Part shown: positions 57,129 through 64,000 of the stretch, piece after piece
Numbering within the stretch: the stretch's first letter is position 1
How the letters are laid out: each line of letters starts with the position of its first letter
From: Sphingobium sp. AS12
GTDB lineage: Bacteria > Pseudomonadota > Alphaproteobacteria > Sphingomonadales > Sphingomonadaceae
DNA: 64,000 nt
Reading direction: 5' to 3'
Assembly: GCF_019097845.1 (NCBI RefSeq)
Contig: NZ_JAHRGM010000035.1
Span: 434,001 to 498,000 of the forward strand
Made by a program: the position numbers and the translations under genes
The notes under the pieces: model-generated
What the model was told of the DNA's origin: nothing
Seen by the model: only the letters and a program-made list of their open reading frames with translations
Database searches by the model: none

Positions 57129-57785
57129 TCACACCAACCGCCCAGCCTCCAGCCGATACACCCGTTCGCACAAGCGCCCCGCCAGCGCCGCATCCTGCGT
57201 CAGCAACAGAAGCGCCCGGCCATGCGGCACGATCCGCCGCCGCGCCTGCTCCTCCAGCGCTATGCTACGCCCATAGGCACCCTCGAACGGCTCATCCAGA
57301 ATCAAAAGGTCAGGATCGCGCATGAAGGCGCGGGCCAGTTCCGCCCGTCGCCGCTCACCGATGGACAGCATGTCGGCGCGGATGCTCGCCGCCTGCTCCA
57401 GCCCATATTCCAGCAGCAGCCGGTCGATCCGCCGCCCGGCTCGCGCATCGCGACCGCCGACGCGGCCCAGCGCCAGCCGCATATTCTCTTCGACGGTCAG
57501 GTCGCCCAGCAACGACCCGCCCTGCATCGCCAGCCCGCATCGCGCACGCAACAGGCGGCGTTGGTCCGTATCGGAGTCGTCCAGCGCAACCCCCATCAAC
57601 CGCACCGTGCCGCTGCCCGGCTCCGCCAGCCCGACCGCCAGCCGCAACAGCCAGCCCTTGCCCGCCCCGCTCTCACCCACAATCGCGACCCGCTCCCCCG
57701 CGCCGATGCGAAGGTCGATGCGGTCCAGCAAACGCACTCCGCCCAGCACCAGACTGACGCCCTCAAAGGTCAGCAATTCGCTCAC
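57129..57785 (-). CDS. MlaF-like ABC ATPase with altered catalytic motifs
   Basis: This 218-residue ABC protein is the last gene of the minus-strand operon. Its P-loop reads GESGAGKGW, with Gly instead of the Ser/Thr that coordinates Mg2+. The signature is LSIGERRRAELARAF, Walker B is LLILDEPFEG with the catalytic Glu, and the H-loop position is LLTQDAAL, Gln replacing the switch His. The GTG at 57785 overlaps the permease stop (GTGA). With two key residues changed it may bind ATP but hydrolyse it slowly, or act as a regulated partner. Confidence 0.83.
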   Translation of the reverse strand: MSELLTFEGVSLVLGGVRLLDRIDLRIGAGERVAIVGESGAGKGWLLRLAVGLAEPGSGTVRLMGVALDDSDTDQRRLLRARCGLAMQGGSLLGDLTVEENMRLALGRVGGRDARAGRRIDRLLLEYGLEQAASIRADMLSIGERRRAELARAFMRDPDLLILDEPFEGAYGRSIALEEQARRRIVPHGRALLLLTQDAALAGRLCERVYRLEAGRLV

Positions 57786-58549
57786 GAGAGCGCTGTCCAC
57801 ACCGCCGCCGCCGTGAATATCCCCAGCAACCCGGCTGTAAAGGCGGTGGTCGCGCGGCGACCAATGTCGGCGGGCGATCGCACCGGCTTGGCCCCCACCG
57901 CGCCGCCCACGCCAAAGGCGATCAGCGCATAGACCGTCACCTTGCCCATGCCGGTCAGCATTGCCCCCGCCGCCTCGTGCGAAAAGGCAAAGCCCGCCCA
58001 TTGCGCCCAGTCGATATTGGCCATCAACCCCAGCGGCAGCGCGCAGCCGACCAGCGCCGCCAACCCCGCCAGCATCATATGGATCGGCACCGACAGCAGT
58101 ACCGCGACCAGCGCCGGACCCAGTGCATGGCCGACCGGGTCGCGCCCCAGCGCCTCCAGCGCGTCAATCTCCCGGTTGAGCGACATCGCCCCGAGCCGCG
58201 ATGATAGCGCCACGGATACGCTGCCCGACGCAAACAGCCCGACTAGCAACGGCACGATGTCGCGCAACAGCGTTTCCGCCAGCGCCGCCTGCACCGGAAT
58301 CTGCGCATTGTAGAGCGCTAACAGCCGCGCCGCGCCGATCCCGGCGATCATCCCCGCCAGCGCGGCGAGCGGCAGCAGGGTCCGCAAGGGTCGCCACACA
58401 TGCAGCGGCAGGCCATCGGCCAATTGCCGCTGCGCCAGTCGGTCGCCCGCTACCAGCCGCCGCGCCATGCCGCGCGCCGCGCGCCCGATCAGCCACAGCC
58501 CGGCCCCCAGCGCGGCAAGGATTTTGCCGCTGCCCCTCAGCGCGCCCAT
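57782..58549 (-). CDS. MlaE-family ABC permease
   Basis: This 255-residue inner-membrane protein has the five-helix MlaE fold with TLLPLAALAGMIAGIGAAR and SRLGAMSLNREIDALEALGRD, the coupling helix (EIDALEALG) being a hallmark. The remaining membrane helices follow to the C-terminus (ATTAFTAGLLGIFTAAAVW). It would move phospholipid between the membrane and an MCE ring. The start overlaps the RyR-domain gene by 13 bp and its stop overlaps the ATPase gene, so all three are co-translated. Confidence 0.88.
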   Translation of the reverse strand: MGALRGSGKILAALGAGLWLIGRAARGMARRLVAGDRLAQRQLADGLPLHVWRPLRTLLPLAALAGMIAGIGAARLLALYNAQIPVQAALAETLLRDIVPLLVGLFASGSVSVALSSRLGAMSLNREIDALEALGRDPVGHALGPALVAVLLSVPIHMMLAGLAALVGCALPLGLMANIDWAQWAGFAFSHEAAGAMLTGMGKVTVYALIAFGVGGAVGAKPVRSPADIGRRATTAFTAGLLGIFTAAAVWTALS

Positions 58550-60669
58550 GGCGCCCGGACGATTGCGCCGTCGCTGCCCAGTTGCACGGCGCGATTGTCC
58601 TCCATCGGACCCGGCGTCAGGATCAATTGGGCTTCCGATAGGTCGGCTGGATCGACGACTGCACGGATGCCGTCCGCCGCCCGAACCAACTCCGCCGCCA
58701 TTCGTCCGTCGCTGCCATGCAGCCTGTCGATGATCGCCTGAACATGCTCTGTCAGCGCCAGTTCGATAAGCCGTCCCCGCTCATGCAGCGCCCCCATCAT
58801 CGCCCGCGACCAGCCATCGGCCAGATCGCCTGCAAACAGAGGCACCCGGTCGGGATAATGCGCATCCAGCGCCGCCAGCAGCGCCCCCGGATCGGGTGGC
58901 ACACTCTCAACACCCGGCCGAATCGCGACGCGCAGCACCCGCAAAGCCCGCCGTCCCGACGCGCCCAGCAACCGCGCCATGATCCGCACCTGCTCCCGGT
59001 CCAGATCCTTGATCGCTTCACTGAGGTCATCATAGGGAATGATATCGGGATGCAGCCGCTTGGCATCGTCGCGCACCGCGCCGAACGTCCAGCCCTGCAC
59101 CAGCTTGGCCGCCATCCAGCGGTCATGCTCGGCGCGCGACAACTCCTCCAGCTCATCGGGCGTCAGCATCAGCGACGGTCCGCTGCCCTCCACCAGCCGC
59201 GCGCCAATGTCGCGCAACTTCAACTGGTAGCAGTCAGCAACCAGCCGGTTGTCGTCGTGGAAGCTTTCGGGCAGATTTTCCCATTCCTGCATCGACGCGC
59301 GCACACCGATCCGCTCCCCTTCGGCAAAGCGGCCCTCCAGATAGAAATCATGGATCGACCGGGCCAGCGCATCATGCCGGTCCTGCAACAACATGTCGGG
59401 ATCGGCGAGATCGGCCAGCGCCCCGAATGGCAAAATCCCCGCGCCCAGCCGCGCGTCATGCCCACCATCCATCCGCACATGGATGGGCGGCGCGACCAGC
59501 GCGGCGGCGCGATAGCGCGCATCGACCGCCAGCGCGATCGCCAGCGCCCGGTCATCCTCGCCCGCATCGATCAGGATCGCGACCGGTTCCCCTTGCGCTG
59601 CGACATGCAGGTCGATCAGCGCCCCGATCCCCGCCGGGTCAAGCTGCCCCTCGACAAAGCGCACAGGCGACAGGCTGTCCGCCCCCGGATTGCGCGCCCG
59701 GAAACCGGCTTCGGTCGTCGCCGCATCGGCCAGATGGATGAAGAAGGACGGCTTGCCCCCGTCGCGATAATGGCCGCCCGCCAGGCTACGTAGCACATAG
59801 CGCTCTACCAGTGGGGTAAAGCCGATCACCAGCACGCCGCGCCCCGCCTGTCCCGTGCGACTGAAACCGTCGATCGGCCGGGCCAGCGCCAGTTGCCGCG
59901 CGGCAATGTCGGGCAGCGCCGCCAGCCGTACCCGCGCCGTCTTGCGGTCGCCCTGCTCGAACCGCTGCTCGACGCTGCGCCGCAGGTCGAGGTCATCGAC
60001 CCGCAGGATCACGTCCAGCGGATCGCCAGCGGCCCGCACCCGCGCCGCCTGCCCCAGAACGGCGGATGCGAGCGCGATATTGGTCCGCGCCTCCCGGCTC
60101 AGCGCCAGCACCGCCCGCGCCTTGTCCAACGCTAACGCCTGTGCGCTTTCGTCCACCTCCGCCTGCTCGACCTCCGCCGCCCCGGCCTCGATCGCGTCTG
60201 CGACCCAGACAGTGCGCCGGTCGCCCGGCCACAGCAGCACCCGCCGCCCCTCATTCAGCGCGCCCGACGCCGCCTGCGCCGCCAGCCCGCCATCAGCGTC
60301 GCCTGCAATCACCAGATGGTCGCCCCGCGCCCGGATCATCGCCAGCCGCCAGGGATTGCGCAACTGCTCCCACGCCAGCGCAACGGTGGACCAGAAAGTC
60401 AGCAGCGGCAGCGCCCAGCGCGCGATATGCAGCGCGACGGGCAAATCGCGCCCCTCCAGCGCCTGCGGAAAATTGCCGACGATCAGCCGCAGAGACCGGA
60501 ACGCATCCTGCGCCAGGGTGGAGGCGATCCCTGCCTGCCCATAGGCCTGCGCAAAGCCCCATGTACCCAGCAGGAAAGCGACCCCCATCGCCCCGAACCG
60601 CACGATTGGCGCGACCGGCGGCAGCCTTAATCCCTTGCCCCGCTTGCCCCCGCGCATCGCCCCGGTCAC
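58537..60669 (-). CDS. Membrane protein with two Rossmann/RCK-like domains and a RyR domain
   Basis: This 710-residue protein has two membrane helices (about 24-44 and 84-101). A first nucleotide-binding-like fold follows (HLVIAGDADGGLAAQAASG, about 117-200), then a second (GVLVIGFTPLVERYVLRSL, about 278-360). Next is a ryanodine-receptor repeat domain around residues 430-560 (SIHDFYLEGR, then LSRAEHDRWMAAKLVQGW, LHPDIIPYDDL, and AIKDLDREQVRIMA). The C-terminal 140 residues are helical. The layout recalls potassium-channel regulatory subunits with RCK domains. It starts at GTG 60669 (ATG 60657 is possible), 8 bp after the protease gene. Confidence 0.85.
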   Translation of the reverse strand: MTGAMRGGKRGKGLRLPPVAPIVRFGAMGVAFLLGTWGFAQAYGQAGIASTLAQDAFRSLRLIVGNFPQALEGRDLPVALHIARWALPLLTFWSTVALAWEQLRNPWRLAMIRARGDHLVIAGDADGGLAAQAASGALNEGRRVLLWPGDRRTVWVADAIEAGAAEVEQAEVDESAQALALDKARAVLALSREARTNIALASAVLGQAARVRAAGDPLDVILRVDDLDLRRSVEQRFEQGDRKTARVRLAALPDIAARQLALARPIDGFSRTGQAGRGVLVIGFTPLVERYVLRSLAGGHYRDGGKPSFFIHLADAATTEAGFRARNPGADSLSPVRFVEGQLDPAGIGALIDLHVAAQGEPVAILIDAGEDDRALAIALAVDARYRAAALVAPPIHVRMDGGHDARLGAGILPFGALADLADPDMLLQDRHDALARSIHDFYLEGRFAEGERIGVRASMQEWENLPESFHDDNRLVADCYQLKLRDIGARLVEGSGPSLMLTPDELEELSRAEHDRWMAAKLVQGWTFGAVRDDAKRLHPDIIPYDDLSEAIKDLDREQVRIMARLLGASGRRALRVLRVAIRPGVESVPPDPGALLAALDAHYPDRVPLFAGDLADGWSRAMMGALHERGRLIELALTEHVQAIIDRLHGSDGRMAAELVRAADGIRAVVDPADLSEAQLILTPGPMEDNRAVQLGSDGAIVRAPWAR

Positions 60670-60677
60670 TGCGAGCG

Positions 60678-62231
60678 TCAGTTGCTGGTGTGCAGGCGGA
60701 CGAAGGCGGCGGACACGCCGTCACCGGGATGGCTGACGAGCTTGGCGCGCAGCCGCGTCAGAAATTGCCGTTCGGTGCCATTGACCACCTCATCATCGCC
60801 GAACAGCGGCTTGTCGGACGCCAGCGCGACGATCATCTCCGGGCCGAAGGGCGGGGCGACAGCATAGCGCTGCGCGGTTTTGGACAGGCCGATCATCACT
60901 TGCCGCACCCCCTTGCGGTCGGGTTCGGGATGGCCGCGATGCAGTTCCACCGCGCTGCCATCGGCCTGTAGATAGATGATGCTCAGATAAGGCCGCGCCG
61001 CCGTGGTGGTCGCGCTGACGCCGAAAATCTCATTCTCCTTCATCGTCACCGGATCGCCCTCGCGCGGCGCGCCCGCCTCGGTCAGCGCCGTGATCCGCGT
61101 CCCCGCGCGCGACAGTGGTGCAGTGAGCGTCAGCGCCGCCTCGCATTGCGGCCAGGGCAGGTGACGCACCTCGAACTTGGCTTTGGGGTCCGCCTTCAAC
61201 GCGGCTTCGCGCAATGCCGCAATCGCATTCAGGTCGCCGGAAAAGCCGGATACCGCGCCGCCCTTCACGCTGACGGCACCGCACGGCATGGCGGCGGCCT
61301 GTTCACTCACCATCTGCGCCGCACTCTTGGGCGCGGGCGGCAGCATACCGGACGACGCCGGGACCACCGGCGCTTCCAATGAATAGGCTTCCCCGGTCAG
61401 CAGCCGGAAGGTTGTATAGTCGATCCAGGCATAGCCTTTGTCGCCCCAAATCGGACCCCAGCTGTTCATGATGCGCAGCGCCTGCCGCTCCTCATCATAG
61501 CCCACGATCGCCATGGCGTGATAGCTGGCCTTGTCCGGCTTGTCGGCACGGGCATAGATGCCATTGCCCCGATGCGCCTTGAAATCGGCAGGCACCGGCA
61601 TGGCGAAAATCACCGGCGCACCGCGTGCCAGTGCGCCCTTGACGTCATCCAATATGATCGGCGTGCGCCAGTCATCCTTCACCTCGCGGTCGACCGCGCG
61701 CCAGTCGAGCAGGCGATAATTGCCCGCCTTGGCTTTCAGCGCTTCGGGCGCGGGGATCGCGCATTTGGTCATATCGTCGGGGAAGTCGGCCAGGCTGACC
61801 GTCCCCTCATTTTTGAGCAAGGTCAGCGCCTGGACGATGCTGATCGTCCCGCTACACGGCGATCCGGCCGGGCGCAGCCGGTTGTAAACATAGGCCGGGC
61901 TCATCTGGTCGGCCGGAGCGGCGGGCTGCACCGCCTTGTCGCGGAAATTCAGGAAGGTGCGCGCGGCATAGGTGGTCGCCCATGCGACGCAATTGGGCTG
62001 CGGTCCCTGCGATCCGGGCGGCGGATAGGCGTTGGACAGGTCCACCCGCTTGGGCAGATAGGCGCGAAACCGCCCCTGTTTGGGCAGTTTCGCATAGTCT
62101 TCGGGAGAAACGGGTTCCGCACCCGTCATGAATAGCGGATCGTCCGCCTCCTGCGCCGATAGCGCTGAAAGGCCGACCCCCGACAGCCCCAGCAATGCCG
62201 CAACACCCCAGCTTCTGGCCCCATGCGTCAT
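60678..62231 (-). CDS. Secreted papain-family (C1) cysteine protease with C-terminal beta domain
   Basis: This 517-residue protein has a signal peptide (about 1-26) and a papain-like domain. The oxyanion Gln75 and nucleophile Cys81 lie in GSQGPQPNCVAWATTYAAR, His238 is in ASYHAMAIVGYD, and Asn256 is in IMNSWGPIWGDKGYAW, so the catalytic triad looks complete. The C-terminal 220 residues contain PYLSIIYLQADGSAVELH and FGPEMIVALASDKPLF, a pattern like the DUF4384 domain often attached to proteases and kinases. GGGGAGGAACGG precedes the ATG. It lies between the barrel and RyR genes. Confidence 0.87.
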   Translation of the reverse strand: MTHGARSWGVAALLGLSGVGLSALSAQEADDPLFMTGAEPVSPEDYAKLPKQGRFRAYLPKRVDLSNAYPPPGSQGPQPNCVAWATTYAARTFLNFRDKAVQPAAPADQMSPAYVYNRLRPAGSPCSGTISIVQALTLLKNEGTVSLADFPDDMTKCAIPAPEALKAKAGNYRLLDWRAVDREVKDDWRTPIILDDVKGALARGAPVIFAMPVPADFKAHRGNGIYARADKPDKASYHAMAIVGYDEERQALRIMNSWGPIWGDKGYAWIDYTTFRLLTGEAYSLEAPVVPASSGMLPPAPKSAAQMVSEQAAAMPCGAVSVKGGAVSGFSGDLNAIAALREAALKADPKAKFEVRHLPWPQCEAALTLTAPLSRAGTRITALTEAGAPREGDPVTMKENEIFGVSATTTAARPYLSIIYLQADGSAVELHRGHPEPDRKGVRQVMIGLSKTAQRYAVAPPFGPEMIVALASDKPLFGDDEVVNGTERQFLTRLRAKLVSHPGDGVSAAFVRLHTSN

Positions 62232-62261
62232 CGCCCGTTCCTCCCCTTGGATGTGCCGCTT

Positions 62262-63179
62262 TTAGAAGCGATAGCCGATGGTCAGCGTGACCGCGTCATA
62301 ATCGAAATCATGCGAAAAGCTGCTCGTGCCATGGGTGTAGATCAGGCCGATGCGCAGTTGCTCCGCCTTGCTCTTCTGTTCCGCCTCGCGGGTGCGGACA
62401 CCAATGCTGAGCGCCGCTTCATGGACATCCTCATAGGATTGCGGATCGTCGGTCAGCTTGGTCCAGGTGTAACTGGCGCGCAGCGATCCCTGCCGCCCGC
62501 CGAACATCCGCCCCTTGAACGGCAGCTGATAGGCCACGCCATTGCGGAACGTGAAGACATTTTCCTTCAGATAGAAGGCCGGATCACGCCCCAGACCCCA
62601 ATCGGTGGTGGTGGACCAGCCGATCATATTGCCCATGGTCAGGTCGCCGCGCCCCACTTGCGCGATCTTGTAGCGGCTGCTGGCCGACACGGTGATCAGG
62701 TCGCTGCTGGTCGATCCGAAAAAGGCACCCGCATCGGTAACGCCATAGGCGATGCGCGGGGTGATCAGCCAGTTGGGCTGGACCGGTATCTCTATCCCGG
62801 TGGACAGCGTCCCCATAGTCGCGGTCGCGCCATTGTTGACGTGCAGGACATTCAGTACCGGGTCGATCAGCACGCGGGCGCGGCTGCCCTCGAACGGACG
62901 CAGCGCCTTTTGATAGCGCAGCTCGTAGCGCTGGCCTTCATTGCCATAGGCACCCCAATAGGTGATCGCCGCGCCGATCGTATCGGCATCCCCCTCCATG
63001 TCGAAACCGGGGGTGTCCGGGTCATCGTCATAGTCCAGATCATTAAGGTTCAGCGCCGTGGTCAACGCGCTATGTTGCAGGCTGTTGGGACTGCCCACCG
63101 TCGCCAGATAGGGCGCGGCCTGCGCCATACCCGGCGCAACTGCCATCAGTGCCGCCGTCGCCAGATATTTATTCATCAT
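62262..63179 (-). CDS. Outer-membrane beta-barrel-like protein
   Basis: This 305-residue protein has a signal peptide (MMNKYLATAALMAVAPGMAQA) and long alternating strands (GAAITYWGAYGNEGQRYELRYQ, then GDLTMGNMIGWSTTTDW and SLRASYTWTKLT). It ends in VTLTIGYRF with a terminal Phe. This suggests an outer-membrane barrel of 12 or more strands. AAGGGGTGAG lies before the tandem ATGATG start. It is placed between the formylglycine-enzyme-like gene and the protease, with 59 and 30 bp gaps. Family not identified. Confidence 0.72.
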   Translation of the reverse strand: MMNKYLATAALMAVAPGMAQAAPYLATVGSPNSLQHSALTTALNLNDLDYDDDPDTPGFDMEGDADTIGAAITYWGAYGNEGQRYELRYQKALRPFEGSRARVLIDPVLNVLHVNNGATATMGTLSTGIEIPVQPNWLITPRIAYGVTDAGAFFGSTSSDLITVSASSRYKIAQVGRGDLTMGNMIGWSTTTDWGLGRDPAFYLKENVFTFRNGVAYQLPFKGRMFGGRQGSLRASYTWTKLTDDPQSYEDVHEAALSIGVRTREAEQKSKAEQLRIGLIYTHGTSSFSHDFDYDAVTLTIGYRF

Positions 63180-63238
63180 CTCACCCCTTTTGCGGAACCG
63201 GCTTCCCTGTCCGGTTCCTGACCCTCATTGAAAAACTG

Positions 63239-64000
63239 TCAGGACGCGCCGAGTATCTCGTCCGGGTCCAGATCACGTACGACCCGCAGTCCGGCATCCT
63301 GCCGTCGTTTGGATGGCGCAACGGTGAAGCGATTGGCCGATCGCAGCGCATCGGGCGCGCTCTCGAACGATCCCCCACGGATCACGCGCGTCCGGCACGA
63401 CTGGTCGGTGCAGCCCGACGTCCATTCCCACACATTGCCTTGCATCTGGTTAAGACCAAAGGCGTTGGCGGGGTAACCGTTCACGCTTTCGGGATAGCCG
63501 CGATAGGGCGCGGTGTCCGATCCGCGATAGCGGGCGGTATGGTCATAATTGGCCTGGCTTGGGCCGATGTCATCGCCCCACGGAAAGGCGCTCGGCGTGC
63601 CGCCCCGGCTGGCATATTCCCACTCCGCCTCGGTCGGCAGGCGATAGGTGCGCCCGGACTTGACCGTCAGCCAGGCCAGAAACGCCTGCGCATCCTCGTA
63701 ACTAATGTCGGTCGCCGGGATCAGCGGGTTGGGATTTTCCTTCGCCCAATTGCCCAGCTTGGTGCAGGCATTGTCGCGGACACAGCCATTCCATTCCGCG
63801 ATCGTCACTTCATAGACGCCGATCGCAAAGGGCCGCTCGATCCGCACATTGGCCTGCACCGGCTCGTCGCTGCCACGTCCCGGCTCCGACGCGGGTGATC
63901 CGAACGGTGTGGTGCCGGCGGGGATGGCGCGCATCCACGGGCAGTTGGCGCAGTCATAAAAGCGGTCGTTCGCCGCCCGGTCGCAGGAAATGAAGCAGGG
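63239..64000 (-). CDS. Formylglycine-generating-enzyme-like (SUMF1) protein, partial
   Basis: The frame is open to the window end, so at least 254 residues are present and the N-terminus lies outside. The domain has CPWMRAIPAGTTPFGSP, FAIGVYEVTIAEWNGCV, TYRLPTEAEWEYASRGG and NVWEWTSGC, then RVIRGGSFESAP, matching the SUMF1/FGE fold. The terminal segment RSANRFTVAPSKRRQDAGLR lacks the Cys pair that formylglycine enzymes use, so enzymatic sulfatase activation is unlikely. A Cys-rich stretch (PCFISCDRAAND and DCANC) precedes the domain. It starts the operon part seen here. Confidence 0.88.
   Translation of the reverse strand, partial: PCFISCDRAANDRFYDCANCPWMRAIPAGTTPFGSPASEPGRGSDEPVQANVRIERPFAIGVYEVTIAEWNGCVRDNACTKLGNWAKENPNPLIPATDISYEDAQAFLAWLTVKSGRTYRLPTEAEWEYASRGGTPSAFPWGDDIGPSQANYDHTARYRGSDTAPYRGYPESVNGYPANAFGLNQMQGNVWEWTSGCTDQSCRTRVIRGGSFESAPDALRSANRFTVAPSKRRQDAGLRVVRDLDPDEILGAS

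Overview
The window is a high-GC chromosomal segment of an alphaproteobacterium, most likely a member of the Sphingomonadaceae (Sphingobium, Sphingomonas or a relative). This is inferred from the gene types (DUF3617, DUF1489 and DUF3667 proteins, class I fumarase, rpmF-plsX-fabH-ihfA order, abundant GTG starts) and from short dispersed palindromes that I associate with sphingomonads. I see no rRNA, CRISPR array, phage or insertion sequence. Most of the window is core genome with small operons on both strands.

Layout. 0-9 kb: the end of a LacI-type regulator, tRNA-Thr(GGT), Xaa-Pro aminopeptidase, oligopeptidase B, a thioesterase, an Atm1-type exporter and uvrB. 9.2-10.7 kb: a decayed secreted nuclease toxin (LysM plus DNA/RNA non-specific endonuclease) broken by three apparent single-base indels, next to an intact YezG-like immunity gene. 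10.8-16.3 kb: two DUF3617 lipoproteins, a metallo-hydrolase and class Ia ribonucleotide reductase (nrdA, nrdB) with a terminator-like hairpin between the subunits. 16.7-31.6 kb: GST, fumarase, membrane proteins, a soluble chemoreceptor, truncated globin, a RidA/ArsC-like/GDPD operon, an Rrf2 regulator, and rpmF-plsX-fabH-ihfA. 31.6-34 kb: a sugar-type MFS transporter and its LacI regulator with a LacI operator palindrome in front. 34-46 kb: LMW phosphatase with a HerA-like ATPase, a membrane chemoreceptor, ppc, an outer-membrane barrel, lipoproteins, a cyclophilin, mgtE, and a tRNA-like sequence that lacks an anticodon loop.

46.2-49.9 kb holds a same-strand cluster of a UdgX-type uracil-DNA-binding protein fused to DUF4130, a hemerythrin, a small membrane protein, and the radical SAM protein that co-occurs with this UDG family, followed by a hybrid histidine kinase. 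51.8-55.4 kb is a fused hydantoinase/5-oxoprolinase.

55.4-64 kb is the most unusual part. MCE (MlaD-like) and auxiliary lipoprotein genes on the plus strand face a minus-strand operon that reads: formylglycine-enzyme-like protein (cut by the window end), outer-membrane-barrel-like protein, papain-family protease, a membrane protein with two Rossmann/RCK-like domains and a ryanodine-receptor (RyR) domain, an MlaE permease, and an ABC ATPase with altered P-loop and H-loop residues. Gaps are short and the last genes overlap, so these probably work together as an envelope-linked sensing, proteolysis or transport system that I cannot match to a described one.
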